This document shows positions 1 through 12,163 of a stretch of DNA of 64,000 nt, one piece after another. Position numbers and translations under genes: made by a program. Source of the DNA: Heterodera schachtii (taxonomy: Eukaryota; Nematoda; Chromadorea; Rhabditida; Heteroderidae); NCBI GenBank assembly GCA_023374025.1, contig SIJG01000086.1, positions 62,001 through 126,000 of the forward strand, given 5' to 3'. The notes below the pieces were generated by a model. That model made no database searches and was not told the origin of the DNA. It saw only the letters and a list, made by a program, of their open reading frames with translations. How positions within the stretch are numbered: position 1 is the stretch's first letter; every line of letters begins with the position of its first letter.

Positions 1-87
1 TTTTAATTTTTCATGTGTGGGGCGTAATGCACGCCGAATTACTTATTATTAAGAATGTGGCTTTTGGTCTGCAAATATATTTTTCAG

Positions 88-1420
88 CGTAAATCACATC
101 GTTGTTTTTCTGACCGGTCTTCAACCATTACCACCGGACATTGGCGCATCAAGTGACCTATCGGAAAACGCATTGTCAATCTAATCATTTTTAAAGTATT
201 TATCAGTTGGCCTTCGATGGAAAAGGGAATGGGTTCGATGGAATGGAGTAATTTGGGGTTCATTAGCAATGAAAAGCCAAGCGCCATTTTCCGAGTTGGG
301 CAGGTAATCCTTTAGATTACTAACTCATCTTTTTCTTTTCGTATTGAGCATTCCGGGTCACTAGAAAACGAATTAGTCAATTTTAATTAATGTAATTACC
401 TCCTGAATCCTAATGAAATAGAAGATTCATAATTTGGGCTTTACAGAGTACGTCAAAATTTAATTCTGATTGTTTGCCTTTTGCTCTTTTCAGTATTTTT
501 TTACCTTGCTAATTCATTTAAAACCATCGGCGGCCTTCAAAAAATAAATAAATCACAACATTCGTTTTAAGTATATAAATTCTCTCCAGACGCATAATAT
601 TTTCACTGGCTCTCAATCCTTAAACACCGAAGGGACCAAAAATGCCTTAATTGGTAAGAATTCGAATACGAAATTTTTGATTTTCCACAAAAGTAATTTC
701 CTTATTTCTTAACGAAAGCTTAAGGAATTTTGCTTGAGCCTTTAAGTCAAATACAAAACAAAGGTCAAACCAATGATCAATTTTCCGCGGAAAATGGACA
801 GGTAAAAAAAGCGGTGGGGGGGGGGGGGTAACGACTCAAATGTTTTTTCCACCGTGGATGAATCACGTCAACAAATAAAACAAAAACATAGGATGATAAA
901 ATTGATCTTAGGGTAGTGAAATAGATCAGAAGTTGTTTGAGTACAGCCAATTGAATTCCACCACAAAAGCACGAGAAAAAAAATAGAATTGGGTCCGTTA
1001 AAAATCATCCAAAACCTTCGCGAAGTTCGGAAATCAAAAAACCAGTTTTTCAACCGGTGCAAAATCAAAAAGTAAATTTTTTTTTTTGAATATATATTTG
1101 TCGGCAGCATTCATCCATGGAGAAAAACATCTTAATTCGGGACGGGTGTACGTTGCTGTTACCGCTTTTCCTGGTGGTTGATGCACTTTGGTTTTGTTAA
1201 GGTTGCTGCAATTAACGAATTCTCCCAAAAAATGTTGCGCAATTTCGTTAATTATGTTCAATCATTTGCCGTCTCTCTCCCAAAGCCTGGGCAAATGATG
1301 GCATCAACTGCAACGGAAATGGCGGAATATTTGCCAGCAAAATCGGTTACGGATTGGTTTAACAACTTCCAGAGGAAATTACAAATGAATCCGAATTTTT
1401 GGAGGACATTGCCTTCGTGA
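88..1420 (+). CDS. Hikeshi/OPI10-like Hsp70 nuclear import carrier, 5' end outside window
   Basis: Three exons are supported. Exon 88-152 encodes VNHIVVFLTGLQPLPPDIGA, matching the beta-strand block of Hikeshi (human INHVVVFMLGT...). Exon 197-303 carries the family signature LGFISNEKPSAIFRVGQ. The last exon, 1202-1420, holds FSQKMLRNFVNYVQSFAVS and NFQRKLQMNPNFWR, the C-terminal helical domain, and ends in TGA. Borders are ag|C...A|gt, ag|TA...CAG|gt and gttaag|GTT, and the phases agree. A further small exon around 589-651 (cag before, gtaag after) is possible but not proven. The start codon lies left of the window. Hikeshi proteins carry Hsp70 into the nucleus during heat stress; that role is taken from the family. 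A transposable element begins 56 bp after the stop. Confidence 0.8.
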
Positions 1421-1475
1421 AAGCCACAAAACATTGATTGTTTGAACAAGATAACTAATTTTATAGTTTCATATA

Positions 1476-1964
1476 TAGGGATCGGATTTTTAAGTTTTTA
1501 CTTAGAGTTATGGGTCCTCAAAAACGTTAAACGTTTTTTAAAATGTTGAGTCAGAAAAAATAGTAAAACCGTCAAATTTGAAAAATGAATTTTGCCTATT
1601 GCGCTAAAAACCAGCGCACACTCGACTACGGCGGCTTGCTCCGTCTTCGCATGCTCCTCATTACAGACCGAGAGGCGTTGAATGGTATATCATTCGTCGA
1701 TTGGTGAGGTACTAGTATTCTTCAATTTTACCTTTTATCTTTATTTCGCGATTTTTAAATTTTTTTCATGTGAAGTTCACAAATTCTTTAACAAAAAAGA
1801 AATATATTTTTTGACGTGATCACATTTTTTGGCGACTTGTTCAAAAATTTTTTTTTTGATCAAATTTTGATTTTTAAATTTTTTATTTGGAAAAATATAT
1901 TCAAAAAACGAACTTATTTTCGGCTTTAATTCGCGTTTTTTCGCCCTTAAAAATCCGATCCCTA
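1476..1964. mobile_element. Non-autonomous hAT-like element (489 bp)
   Basis: Terminal inverted repeats start TAGGGATCGGATTTTTAAG. The element is flanked on both sides by the perfect 8-bp duplication TTCATATA (1468-1475 and 1965-1972), the target-site length made by hAT transposases. No transposase frame is present. The interior at 1600-1660 holds a module, CGCACACTCGACTACGG then ccgtcttcgcatgctcc, that recurs inside the elements at 3127 and 63290. Confidence 0.85.
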
Positions 1965-2010
1965 TTCATATATTAAATAAGAGGGTAAATGCATCATGGT
2001 AATACTGCCG

Positions 2011-2448
2011 ATGGTAGCCCCCTTTTTTGAAATTTATTTTTTTTTTCAAAAGACATGAAAGCATGTTTCCTAGGGTTTTCGGGCTCGTTGATCACGAATC
2101 CGGCATCTATTTCGACAAATTTCGAACCCCGTACCTGAATTCGAACAAAAGTTCGAAAATTCAAATTTTTATAATTTCAGATTTTTGTTCCAAAATGGTT
2201 TAAATAATCTTTTATTGAAATATTAAGGAGTTCCTGTTTGATTCCGCGTATTTAGTCTGTTTTGAACTAAAAATGCAAAGTTCAACAAATTTGAATTTTC
2301 GACTTTTGTTCGAATTCAGGTCCGGGGTTCGAAATTTGTCGAAATAGATGCCGGATTCGTGATCAACTGACCCCGAAAACCCTAGGAAACATGCTTTCCA
2401 TGTCTTATGAAAACAAAAAGAAAATTTTCAAACAAGGGGGGCTACCAT
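2011..2448. mobile_element. Fold-back (palindromic) element, family unassigned
   Basis: Two arms of about 150 bp or more are near-perfect reverse complements. The outer ends read atggtagccccc on each strand, and inner parts include cctagggttttcgg and the 12-mer TGATCACGAATC (2089-2100, complement at 2354-2365). No convincing target duplication is seen. The right arm overlaps the end of the open frame on the minus strand (2405-2448). Confidence 0.8.
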
Positions 2449-3035
2449 AGGAAGTTGCTAAATTTTGACTTTTTGAAATTAAATGCAAATGGCAAAAATT
2501 TGTCATTTTAAAATTTAACCGAGTCAAACAGCAGAAATTAGAGATACGAAAATGGAGGTGTATGGAAAGAGGAAAAGTCTGTAATAAAGGTCCGTTTCGC
2601 AGTTTTGTTACGGCGATTGTCCGTTCAGTGCCACGGCGTTTTCTCCCCCGGATGAGTCGCCGCTTACGGTTCCGGGAGATCTGTTGGGGTGGTCCAACGA
2701 TTCCTTGACACATTTTGTGCTGTTCAAAAGAGTGCACATCTGACAATGAACAGTTGATATTTATTGGCATGCCGTTGTGCCCTCTCACCGCCGTTTCGCT
2801 TCCGATCGGTGCGCCGCCGTTCGTCTCCCCATTTGTTGGGGTCCTTCCCCGCCCGTTCATTGCTCCGTTTGGCTAAAGTGACAAATTGTTGTCTTTTGGG
2901 TTTTTTCTCCCTCACCACTGCCGTTGGGTTCGGTCCGACCAAACTGTTAGACAGAAACAAGCCGATTCGCTCCCGATCACGCTGAAACTGCTCGAAGTCG
3001 TCCACACCCAAAATCTTAAAACGTAAATTACTCAT
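2405..3035 (-). CDS. Unidentified protein, two exons, C-terminus unresolved
   Basis: An ATG at 3035 opens a 40-residue exon (2916-3035) beginning MSNLRFKILGVDDFEQFQRD. A canonical intron (gtgagg...tttag) leads in phase 0 to a second exon from 2872, rich in Gly, Asn and Thr, then Arg/Lys (RNRKRRL, RGRKRRG). The open frame runs to 2405, where it enters the arm of a fold-back element, so the true end probably lies at an unseen splice site before that. I do not recognise a family. The start is credible because the intron keeps frame and the upstream sequence is the edge of another repeat. It could also be a broken gene fragment caught between two elements. Confidence 0.4.
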
Positions 3036-3126
3036 CCCGAATTAATTATCCACGATTTTCCTATTAAAATTTAGCATTGTCTCACAAATGTTCCTTTTTC
3101 TTTTCCTCTCTCGTTCTTTTCTTGGT

Positions 3127-3967
3127 AAATATCCATCATAAGTCACAGACTCAAAATTGCATAAAAAAACTTTTATAGGTTTTCTTAGGTGCTGAAAACG
3201 ACTAAACCATCAAAAAAACTGCGCGGCAAAGCATTTAAATCGGTTTTTAAACCGGTTTAAATCACGAAAAATTGTCTCAAAAATTAGCCAAAAACTCATT
3301 TAAATAAAACTTTTTGAGCAAATTTGGTATCATTCGAAAGCTCGTGACGAGCTAAGTCTAAAAATCAGGGAATGAAGTCGAACGGACGTAATTTGAGCAA
3401 TGGGACAACTGAGTCCCAGTGAAAATGGACACTTGAGTACCAAAGAAATAATGGATGAACAGAGTAATTTGATAAGTAAATTTTCGCAAAAAGGAGCATG
3501 CGAAGACGGAGCAAGTAGTGGGGCGAGACGGAGGGCGGAGGAAGCAGTCTGACGAGCGCCTGCGGATCACGCGCGGACTTCTTCCGTAGCCCGTAGTCGT
3601 GTGCGCGCTGGTTTTTAGCGCAATATGCAAATTCAATCTTAAATTTGACAGTTCTTTTACCATTTTTCTGAATACTAGATAAAAATAGTTTTAACAATTT
3701 TGAGGACCATAGCACGGGTCGGTTCGACTTCATTCCCTGATTTTTAGACTTAGCTCGTCGCGAGCTTTCGAATGATACCAAATTTATTCATAAAGTTTTA
3801 TTTAAAATGATTTTTTGGCCAATTTTTGAGGCAATTTTACGTGATTTAAACCGGTTTAAATGCTTTGCCGCGCAGTTTTTTGATGGTTTAGTCGTTTTCA
3901 GCACCTAAGAAAACCTATAAAACTGTTTTTATACAATTTTGAATCTGGAACATAAGATGGATATTTC
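3127..3967. mobile_element. Fold-back element with about 250-bp inverted arms
   Basis: Left arm 3127-3388 and right arm 3718-3967 are near-perfect reverse complements (for example taggttttcttaggtgctg and its complement). Each arm carries GGTATCATTCGAAAGCTC (3326-3343; complement 3762-3779). The unpaired centre (about 3480-3640) contains, on the minus strand, the CGCACACGACTACGGGCTAC module shared with the elements at 1476 and 63290. Frames on the minus strand through this region are artefacts of the repeat. Confidence 0.85.
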
Positions 3968-4240
3968 CCTTTTCTTTCTCTCTCATGCTCTTTCTCTTTT
4001 CCTTTCTTTGTATCTCTCATCCTCTTTCTCCTTGTCTTTCTTTCTCTCCCTCTCTCTCCTTTCCCTTTTCTCCCTCTTTCTCTTCTCTCATCCTCTTTAT
4101 CCTTGTCCCTCTTTCTCTCTCCTTTTCCTTTCCTCCCTCTTTCTCTTCTCTCATCCTCTTTATCCTTCTTTCTTTCTCTCCCTCTCTCTCTCCTTTCCCT
4201 TTTTCTCTCTTTTTTCAGTCTCTTTCCCTTTTGTTACTTT
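3957..4240. repeat. Pyrimidine-rich imperfect tandem repeat
   Basis: Strand-asymmetric C/T sequence with repeated blocks such as ctcatcctctttatcctt (several times between 4080 and 4170). It gives long low-complexity frames in all plus-strand phases. It lies just beyond the 3' end of the minus-strand IRF2BP-like gene and shows no sign of being translated. Confidence 0.8.
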
Positions 4241-4317
4241 CTGGCTCCCTTCTCTTTAATTTGTTCTTACAGTCTGAATCTCCTGCGGCATGAATGTCCA
4301 CGGTTGGCTGGAATTGA

Positions 4318-6317
4318 TCAATGGACATTTTTCCCCGGAGGGACAGTGCACTTCCTTAATTGATTAATTAATTCTTTAAGATTTGCTAATGATCTGTTTA
4401 ATTGTTGTTGCATTATGTTCTTATTATTCTCCTCTTGGTTCGTCTTAATCACCTGCGATTTCCACTGTTTTAGGATCGATTTTCGTGAACATGGGAAGCA
4501 GAATTTGTGTCCGCTGACGGAAGGGCACTGCACAAAATGTGTGTCCTCCAGCCGTTCCTGACACCCCGTGCACTTCAGCGTCCGTTCGCCGTTGTTTTCT
4601 CGCTGTTGGGCTGCCACTGCTGCCGCGTGTTGGGCAGCCGCGGCCATTGCGAATGCCGTTGTTGAAGCGACCGTTGAGGAAGGCGTTGGCACGGAATTGG
4701 CGTTGGAAAGGAACAGCGACCGACGACGGTCGGAGCTGTGATGAGGCGGCGGATGGGAGGACGGGTGGTGGAAGCCGTTGTGCTGCAGGGACTGGTCCGG
4801 GCTGTTGGTGGAGGTGGGCGACGTGGACGTCGTCTGGGCGTCCCCTTAAACGAACGGATTAGCCGCTGCGTTTCGCCGCCGCCTTTCTTCGGCACTTCTC
4901 TCCCCCACCTCTCTGCACTTTGTTGTTCAATGGCTCCCTCGTGTCCCCGCTGCCGCCTCCCTCCAATTCCCTCTTCCGCCCGCTTCCTCCACCATTCATT
5001 CCCGCGACATTCCCTCCGGCGTTGGCGCCCACTCCGTTGCCTCCCACCGCATTGATCAGTGCTTGTGGCCCGATTAACGAAGCAGCCAACCCATTGAGCG
5101 AGCCCATAGGCAGCAGTTGGTGCGGGTTGAAAAAGGGCAGCATGGCGCGCAACTGGTTCAACTGATTTAACTCGTCCAGCGCATTGTTTCCGTTTCCGTT
5201 CACTGTCCCTCCGCGACCGTTCAGTGCTGCGGCCATCGCCCTCTGTTGCTGCTGGTGGATGCTCTCCACAAGGCCGACCGTCTGATTTCCCATTTGAGTG
5301 GCCAAATTCAACGGTGATCCGTTCACAGTTGTCCCATTTATGGCAGACGATGACGGTGGACAGTTAATACCGTTCGCTGCTGTCGAACGCGGGCTGAAGC
5401 GATTGTTGGGAACGGACGGAGTCGCGGGGTGATGAGCGGACGCCGCGGCATTGGCCAAGCCAATGCCATTTCCGTTCACAGAGATTTGTTGTGCAGGCTG
5501 AGCGGAAAACAGATGCGACCTCAACTGTGAGGAAGTGCCGTTCAGAAGGTCCAAAGGGCCCATTGGCACGGAATTGGAAATGACGGACGGACAAATGCCG
5601 GCGGAGAGAGTCGCATGGACCTGCTTCATCCGACGTGCGCTTTCGATCACCGCTTCGATCCTGCGGAGTGGGGGGGACGGGTGTTTCTGATCCGATCGGC
5701 CTGCATAATCGGCAAATCACTTCTCTGCTCCTTCATAGTTCACACAGCCTCTGCACACGGGTTCCGCATAATCAAGAACAATTGCCCACGGCATTCGCGG
5801 AAGGTCACAAAGGAAACAGTTCGCTTTGGAGTTGCGCAACAGAAACGAAGAAGCCGACGCCGACGCCCCCAAAGCATTCGATGCGATTCCGTTGGATTGG
5901 CCAAAAGCGCTGCTGGGCACAGAAGTGACAAGCCGATGTGAGATTTGATGGGAATTGGACGCGCCAATTTTCTGCAATTGTTTTGTTTTCGCGTTTTCCG
6001 ACCAAAAGAAAACACGCGACAGAGAATTGAATTACCCAAATTTTAAACTGACTTTATCAAAAAATATTACACATTCATCAAAAACTTCATTTTTTCAAAA
6101 AGTAAACCCTTAACAATCCCCTTCCGTTTAAAATTCTGTTAAATTTCCGTCGGCAAAAGTGCCCTTCTTTTGCCCTTTCTTTCCGCCGCTGTTTTACCTT
6201 TGCGCCTCCCATTGTCTGCTGATTCTGTCCCTCGTGCATTTGCTGTGCATTTGCGTTTCCGTTGGTTTGTTGCTGCATATTCAAAGAAGCAAATTCTGTG
6301 GCCGAAATGGGCTGCAT
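4318..6317 (-). CDS. IRF2BP-family transcriptional co-regulator (549 aa)
   Basis: Four exons: 6198-6317, 5721-5971, 4909-5660 and 4318-4844, all with GT-AG borders and matching phases. Exon 1 is Gln/Asn-rich. Exon 2 holds the N-terminal IRF2BP zinc finger, with [20 protein letters not shown] followed by [11 protein letters not shown]. Exon 3 continues it as [20 protein letters not shown], then a long low-complexity linker. Exon 4 carries the C-terminal C3HC4 RING-type domain: [20 protein letters not shown], then [13 protein letters not shown]. Both domains are hallmarks of IRF2BP1/2/L, nuclear proteins that bind IRF2 and act as co-repressors or E3-like factors; the nuclear role here is inferred from the family. 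The layout matches vertebrate and insect members, and the spacing between domains is low-complexity as is usual. Confidence 0.9.
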
Positions 6318-6329
6318 TTGAACTGATCT

Positions 6330-9300
6330 GACCGGAAGACAAAATGACCCATTTGTGAACAGTTGTGGAAGAAGAAACGAATTGCAAAAGAAAAATGAAA
6401 GGTCCGCACGAAAGACGAAAGTTGTGCCCTTCCCCCCTCCCCCCCCCCCCCCCCCCGGGGGGGGGAGGGGGGGGGGAGCCAGCTGGGGAAGCCAGCACCA
6501 AGGTCATCTGCATAAGCCAATCATTCGTTGCATTACCAATAAAATGGGGGGGGGGCGAGAGACTGAGGGACTATCGAAATGGCAATGGCAGGGGCCGATT
6601 CATAGTCACTTTTTAGTGACGAAAAAGAAGGCAGCGGCGAGGACGGGTGGCATTTGATGGTTAGCAAAAGCAAAGCAAAGAGGCGGCAGTCATTTTTTAC
6701 GGAAGGAAAGGGAGGAAAAGCAGTGGGGCGGGGAAGTGAATAGTGATGGGAAGAAAGGTTTGCCAAAAACAGCAGCAGCAGCAGAGCAGGGAGGGGAAGG
6801 GGGGGGGGGGGGGGGGGGAGAGGGGGGGGAGGGGGGGGGGGGAGGAGAGGGGAGGGGAGGGGGGGGGCAGTGGGCCCCGTCACCCCCCCCCCCCCCCTCC
6901 AAATGGTGGACAATTCATTCATTTATTCAGCTGGGCCTATGAATTATTCATGGCCCTCGAGCTCCGGGAATCAAAATGGTGAATGGAAAAGGCCGCCAGG
7001 GAAGGGAATATGCAATTTTTATGTAAAGGCTAGCAGCACAGGCTCGGAGCCCATGAATATTCATCCCCACCCCCCCCCCCCCCGTATTCATTCACTCTTT
7101 CCAATGGCCCCTTGGCCATGCCCCCCCCCCCCCGCTCTCCTCATATTCATTGCTTATTCATTCCAAAACAAAACACTAAATCGTTATTATTAATCAACAG
7201 AATTGGTTGGCAGGCGGAATTTTGTAATTGGAAAGAAAAAAAAGGAAAATGAATGACTGAAGGGAATAAGGGAATTGCAGAAGTGTTCCTTCACTCAAAT
7301 GCCATGCTCTGTTGGCGTTCTGTTTGCTAATTTCAAAATGATTGTGAGTTCGTTTCGCTTCGCTTCGTCGCTCTCTTTGCCACTGATCCACGAATGGCAC
7401 TCGCTTTGGCACTTCTCCCAAATGGCAAATGATGGCGCTTATTAACCTCGCCGTTCCACACGGAGTATCAGTGACAAAACACTGCCGCATGTGCACGAGG
7501 GAAAGGCGGTGGAATGAGATGGAATAACTGGTTTGGCTCGCTGTGTTCTGACTGGCCCGACGGTCGGTGCCCGTCGCCTCTCTCCGACCCCGCCCCACCT
7601 GTTCCAGCGCCAAATCGCGGAAATGCCCCCCCCCCCCTCCTCACCTTTCGCCTTCTTCCGCGCCCTAACCAATGCCCCCCCCCCCTTCGATCCTCTTGCG
7701 CTCTCACTCAAAACCTGTCGGCCATCAGTCGCAGTTGTTACCCCCTCACTTTTCCCCTTGTGGATAGTGAGTTGTCGTTGTGGGCGGCGGAAGGTCAGGC
7801 AGGTCGCCTTGGGAGGGGGGGGGGGGGAACAGAACGGGGGGGGGGGGAGAGATGCGGGAACAGTCAGCAGACGGACGCGGGCGGGCGATGGGTGGCACGG
7901 AATTGCCCACAAATTGCATTTCGGAGTTATGAATGAGGAAAAGGGGAGCGCGGGAGGGGGATGAAGAGAGGGAGGAAAAGGAGGAGGGAAGAGGGGGGAG
8001 GGAGCGGAAGAATTTGCTATTAAAAAGGAAAAAAGAGGGGGGGGGGGGGGGAAAGTGGGCCAATTAGCACAACAAGTTGCTGTTGATGGCATAATAAAGT
8101 GACCGAATGGGAATTAATGCTGTAATAATGGCCTTGTTTGTACCGTTTTTCGTTTGCTTGCATTACCCCCCCCCCCCCTCTCTCTCCTCTCTCCCCTCCC
8201 CTTTTCTCTGTTTACCTTCTCCGATTTGTTCCCCCAAATTGCCAAAATTAGCCCCCGACGTGTCTATTTTAGTTTCACTTTTTCCTCCCCAGCTAAGCTT
8301 ATTCACCCCCCCCCCCATTTGTTTGCTTAACCACGTCGGGACTTTCTTTGTCCATCATTTGCGTGATTATTAGTTTATCTGTTTTTTTTTCAAAAATATT
8401 TTCGATTGCCATGAAAGTATTATTTTTTTTTTTTTGGAGAATGGGGAGGTGCCGTGGACCCGGAAAATGAATCATTAGAAATTCATCAGTGTTACAATCA
8501 TCTTAAAATAATATTCAATATAATTATATTTTGTAATATGAAAAATCAAAATTTGTATAGGAAGCTGTTCTGGAAAAAGACTGAGTTTTTTAGAGTTTCA
8601 AAAATTTTAATAAGAATTTGAAAAATTATCGAAATTCGTAAAATGTAAACATACTGTAATGGATTCTGTATTTTTCCCCGTACCAATTAACGTTTCAAAT
8701 GATCATATTACATATCTCTTTTTCAAAAATTTGTACCACAATTGAATTTTCTGGTCACGAGATTGAGAGGAGAGAGAAACCAAATTAGACAAACAAATAA
8801 TTAAGGAAATTAATTAACGGCCAACGGCGGAAGAGAAATTAGCAAAGACAATTGGACACAAACGAACAGCAAAACCTACAGCTCATCTTTTATTTATGCT
8901 GCTGAATCTGTTGCCGATTTGTCCTTGTGCCAAAAATGTAAAATCGCGAAAACTTAACTGATTATATGCAGCAAAATGCATAAAATTTTCAAAATGAAAG
9001 GAATTTCTTGGGATTTTTGTGTAGATAAAGAATTTAAGAGTGAGATATTTGTGCAGCAGCGATTAAACGTCCGACCAGTTTTTTACGCCTTTAAATAGCA
9101 CCGAAAAGAGGGGCAATTGCCCTCGTTGCATCCCGTGGATCGAAGCAAAGGGAGGCAATGGGGGCGGAGGAGGAGGAGGGGGGGGGGAGGGATTTGCGCA
9201 ATTCGAAATGGGTCATCGTTGGAGGGGCACTGGGGGAATTGGGTCATCGGATGGTGCAAAAAATTGGATGGAGTTGTTAGTTCATCCCCGCACAACGGAG

Positions 9301-10700
9301 AAAGGGTCACTCCATCCGTCCATTGCGCAATGAAAAAGCAACGTCGAAATAGGAGGAGGAGGACAAAAGGGGGGGGGGGGGAAGTCCACCCGATCAGTCG
9401 ACGGACGACACAAATTGAAAGGAAGAAAAAGGCAAAAAAAGGGGGGGGGGAAAGAGGGGGGGGGGGGGGGGGGGGGGGACGGATCGTGACCCACTGAAAG
9501 ACCAGTTGACAACATTGAAATAGTTGAGGAGACCGATGCGGGGGGGGGTGAGCACTTTAAAAAGGATTTGGTGGTTAAAATTTCATATTAAAGTGAAATA
9601 TTTTTTGTTTTTTATCAGAAAGTTTTGGTTAATTGAAATGCTGTGAACAAAAATTATTATGGCATAATCATTTAAAAATTAAGCAAATAATGAAAAAATT
9701 AGAAAAGTTTCAAAAGAGACGGACGGACCGAATCAGAAGCAAAAGCGGGGGGGGGGGGGGGGGGGAAGGCACGAGCACAATGTGTCGCCGTCGATTGGTC
9801 GTCCAAACCCCGCCCCTCCCACCCTTCGCCATCGTCCGAGGGGGGGGGGGGGGGAGGGGTACTGGCTGAAAAGGCCGGTTGTGTTGTTTTGTTGTTGTTG
9901 TCGGCTTTACTCTCTGTTCGATGTGTTGTCGGCGGTCAGTGCACTTGCTCTTCTGGATTAGATTCGGGGGAAGAAGGGATGGGCATAACCAGTTGAGAAA
10001 GAAGGACCAGAACAGAACAGGATATGGGGGATATTAATGGAAGGGGAGAGAGAGAGAAAAGAGAGAAAGTGTGGGCAAAGCGAGGACGGATTCAGTTGGA
10101 GAAAGTGGGAGAGAAAGGAGCGGAGAGATGAGAATGAATGGAAGAGAGATGAGAGAGGGGGGGGGGGAGAACGAGTTCTTGCGCGCTTATTTTTGGAAGC
10201 GACGAATAATGTATCAATAGTCAGCGGGGGGGGGGGGGGGGAGGGGTGTCAGGATGGGATGGGCAATGGGACAGGGGGAGCAAAACGGGGGGGGGGGGCG
10301 GCAGAGCTTTGTTTTCAACAGGAACCGGGGACGGGGAATGCCTGTGAATCGAATGTTGTTCAAATGCATGTATATTATTCAACCACCACCCATCACCCCC
10401 CCCCCCCACTCTCCCTCCCCCTCCTCCCTCTTCGTCCTCATCATCGCCATCCTCCCCCTCATTGTACTCCCCCCCCCCCCCCTCGCGCTCGCTCGATCAT
10501 TCTCCCCTCCCCCAAATTTCTAAACCGGTTCACTCTCTCCTCAACTGTTTCTCTCCCACCCATTCATTTGCTATTTATTTACAATTCTTTTCCCGTTTTG
10601 TTGTGTTAAAGAAGTGAATTGAGTGAGTAAGTGCGCGGATGGATTGTGAAGATTTGATATGATCAAAAAAAGACAACATGCCAACTAATACATTTTTAAA
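6330..10700. other. Gene-poor block dominated by poly-G/poly-C tracts
   Basis: I see no gene with conserved protein motifs here. The stretch holds more than twenty G or C runs of 9-18 bases, alternating strands, mixed with GA-rich and CT-rich sequence. At 6431-6477 a C-run directly abuts a G-run, giving a self-complementary hairpin. Long frames here translate to Pro, Gly, Arg or Ser runs and are compositional. It may contain upstream regulatory DNA of the IRF2BP-like gene, whose start is at 6317. Confidence 0.7.
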
Positions 10701-11218
10701 CAGACATCACTAAGGCGTGACGGGGACATTTTGGGTGCCAATCTCACTATTAGTGTTGTTCGGGCTAAGGACCTTCAAGAAACGAGACCGACACCAACCG
10801 GGACAGATTCCGGGATATTCCCGATCTGCCCGGTCCCGACTACTTCTTAACTCACCACACATTCTTTCAGACACAGCTAAACAAAAAAACATACCTTCTA
10901 ATGTGTTTATAATACGATTAAATTCAACAGGAGAATAAACAAATTAAAAAATGTATTTTTTATTAGAATTTAATTTAATTCTCAATTATATTTCACGAAA
11001 TTACCATATAAACCCTTTAGATTATTCATTTTTCCATTTTAATGTTTGGATATATACTTAGGTTTTTTAATTAAATTATCTTTTTTTCTCTAATTTACAA
11101 TTGCGTAAGAAATTTTTGTCGGAAAACATTCCGACAAAAGTTATATTTATGGTAAGGGACTGAAGTGTACAAATTGAAAGTGAATTTGCGAGAATATTTT
11201 GGCCAAAATACCACTTAC

Positions 11219-11290
11219 TTCGAACCGTTTCTCGGCCTGCCAAATGAGGCGGTTCTTCCGCTGGCCTTTCACCAGGCGCAAGGCGTCCAT
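11219..11290 (-). CDS. Possible orphan first exon (24 codons)
   Basis: On the minus strand an ATG at 11290 opens 24 codons beginning MDALRLVKGQRKNRLIWQAE, with codon usage that looks protein-like. It ends at a strong donor (gtaagtgg) in phase 0. I could not find a convincing partner exon to its left. A hAT-like element is inserted 45 bp upstream, within the likely promoter or 5' UTR. It could be a live gene with a distant second exon or a disrupted relic. The family is not recognised. Confidence 0.3.
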
Positions 11291-11335
11291 TTAACAGCTA
11301 ATTGTAAGAAGATGAACCAAATCAGCTGTCTTCTG

Positions 11336-12163
11336 TAGAGACCGGACGGGACCGGGATCCCGACGGGATTTTGCCGGGAGTCCCGGTCCCGGTTATTTTG
11401 GACAAACCACCGGGACCGGGAGTCCCGGTAAAACGGGAGTCCCGGTCCCGGGATCCCGTTCCGGTCGATTTCCCAAGTCCCGGTCCCGGCCATTTGAGCC
11501 GGGACTAACGGGACTAAATTTCACCAGTGAAACTGCCGCAAATTTGAAAAACTAATAATTATTTTGGCGAAATTTTTTGTTTCAAAGTTCGAACGGAACC
11601 CGTCAGTTGGACCCGGCACGTTTGGGCCCCAGCGGTTTTTAGGCTATAACTTTTTTCTTTGTCATCCAAATCAAACATTGTTGGTATCATTCGCAAGCTG
11701 TAAGTGTCCTCTATTAGGCTGCAAAATTTTGAAAAATTATGTAAAGGTTCAAAAAAATTATGGCCAGAACAACTCAAAAAACCAGATTTTTTAACTTTTA
11801 TGGCCATAAATTTGTTCAAAATTGACGCAATTTTTTTGAAATTTGCATGCTAATAGAGCATCTGAAGGGTTTGATTTGGATGACAAAGAAAAAAGTTATA
11901 GTCCAAAAAGATGCTGGGGCCCAACTGACGTAGACCGAGTTCGAAGATACAACTTAAGGGATTTTTGGAAATTTGTAGAATTTCAATTGTTAAAAAGATC
12001 CCAAAATCCATATTCAAAATTGAAATTTTTGTTGAAATCTCTTAAAATGGGTGTAAAATCTGCAAAACTTCCCTACGGACACCTAAAATCCTTATTCTCT
12101 TAAAAAAAATTTGACGCAGAATCCCAAAATTTTGCCCCGGCCATTTCAAAATTCCGGTCTCTA
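11336..12163. mobile_element. hAT-like non-autonomous element (828 bp)
   Basis: The ends are TAGAGACCGG and CCGGTCTCTA, flanked by a perfect 8-bp duplication GTCTTCTG (11328-11335 and 12164-12171). The left subterminal region (11340-11515) is packed with CCCGGTCCCG/GGGACCGGGA repeats on both strands, as in hAT elements with subterminal transposase-binding repeats. A second inverted-repeat unit (11605-11940) sits inside it. No transposase is encoded. Confidence 0.85.
11605..11940. repeat. Inverted repeat nested in the hAT-like element
   Basis: Arms at 11605-11676 and 11868-11940 are reverse complements, for example ttgggccccagc and ataacttttttctttgtcat. The inner part includes GGTATCATTCGCAAGCTG (11683-11700), close to a motif in the 3127-3967 element. 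Its nested position suggests a younger insertion or a composite element. Confidence 0.7.

Noticed and set aside
9960..10610. 190-codon frame at 10037-10609 as a candidate gene
   Set aside because: Changes from Glu/Arg/Gly to Pro/His/Leu at each homopolymer; no motif and no plausible introns.
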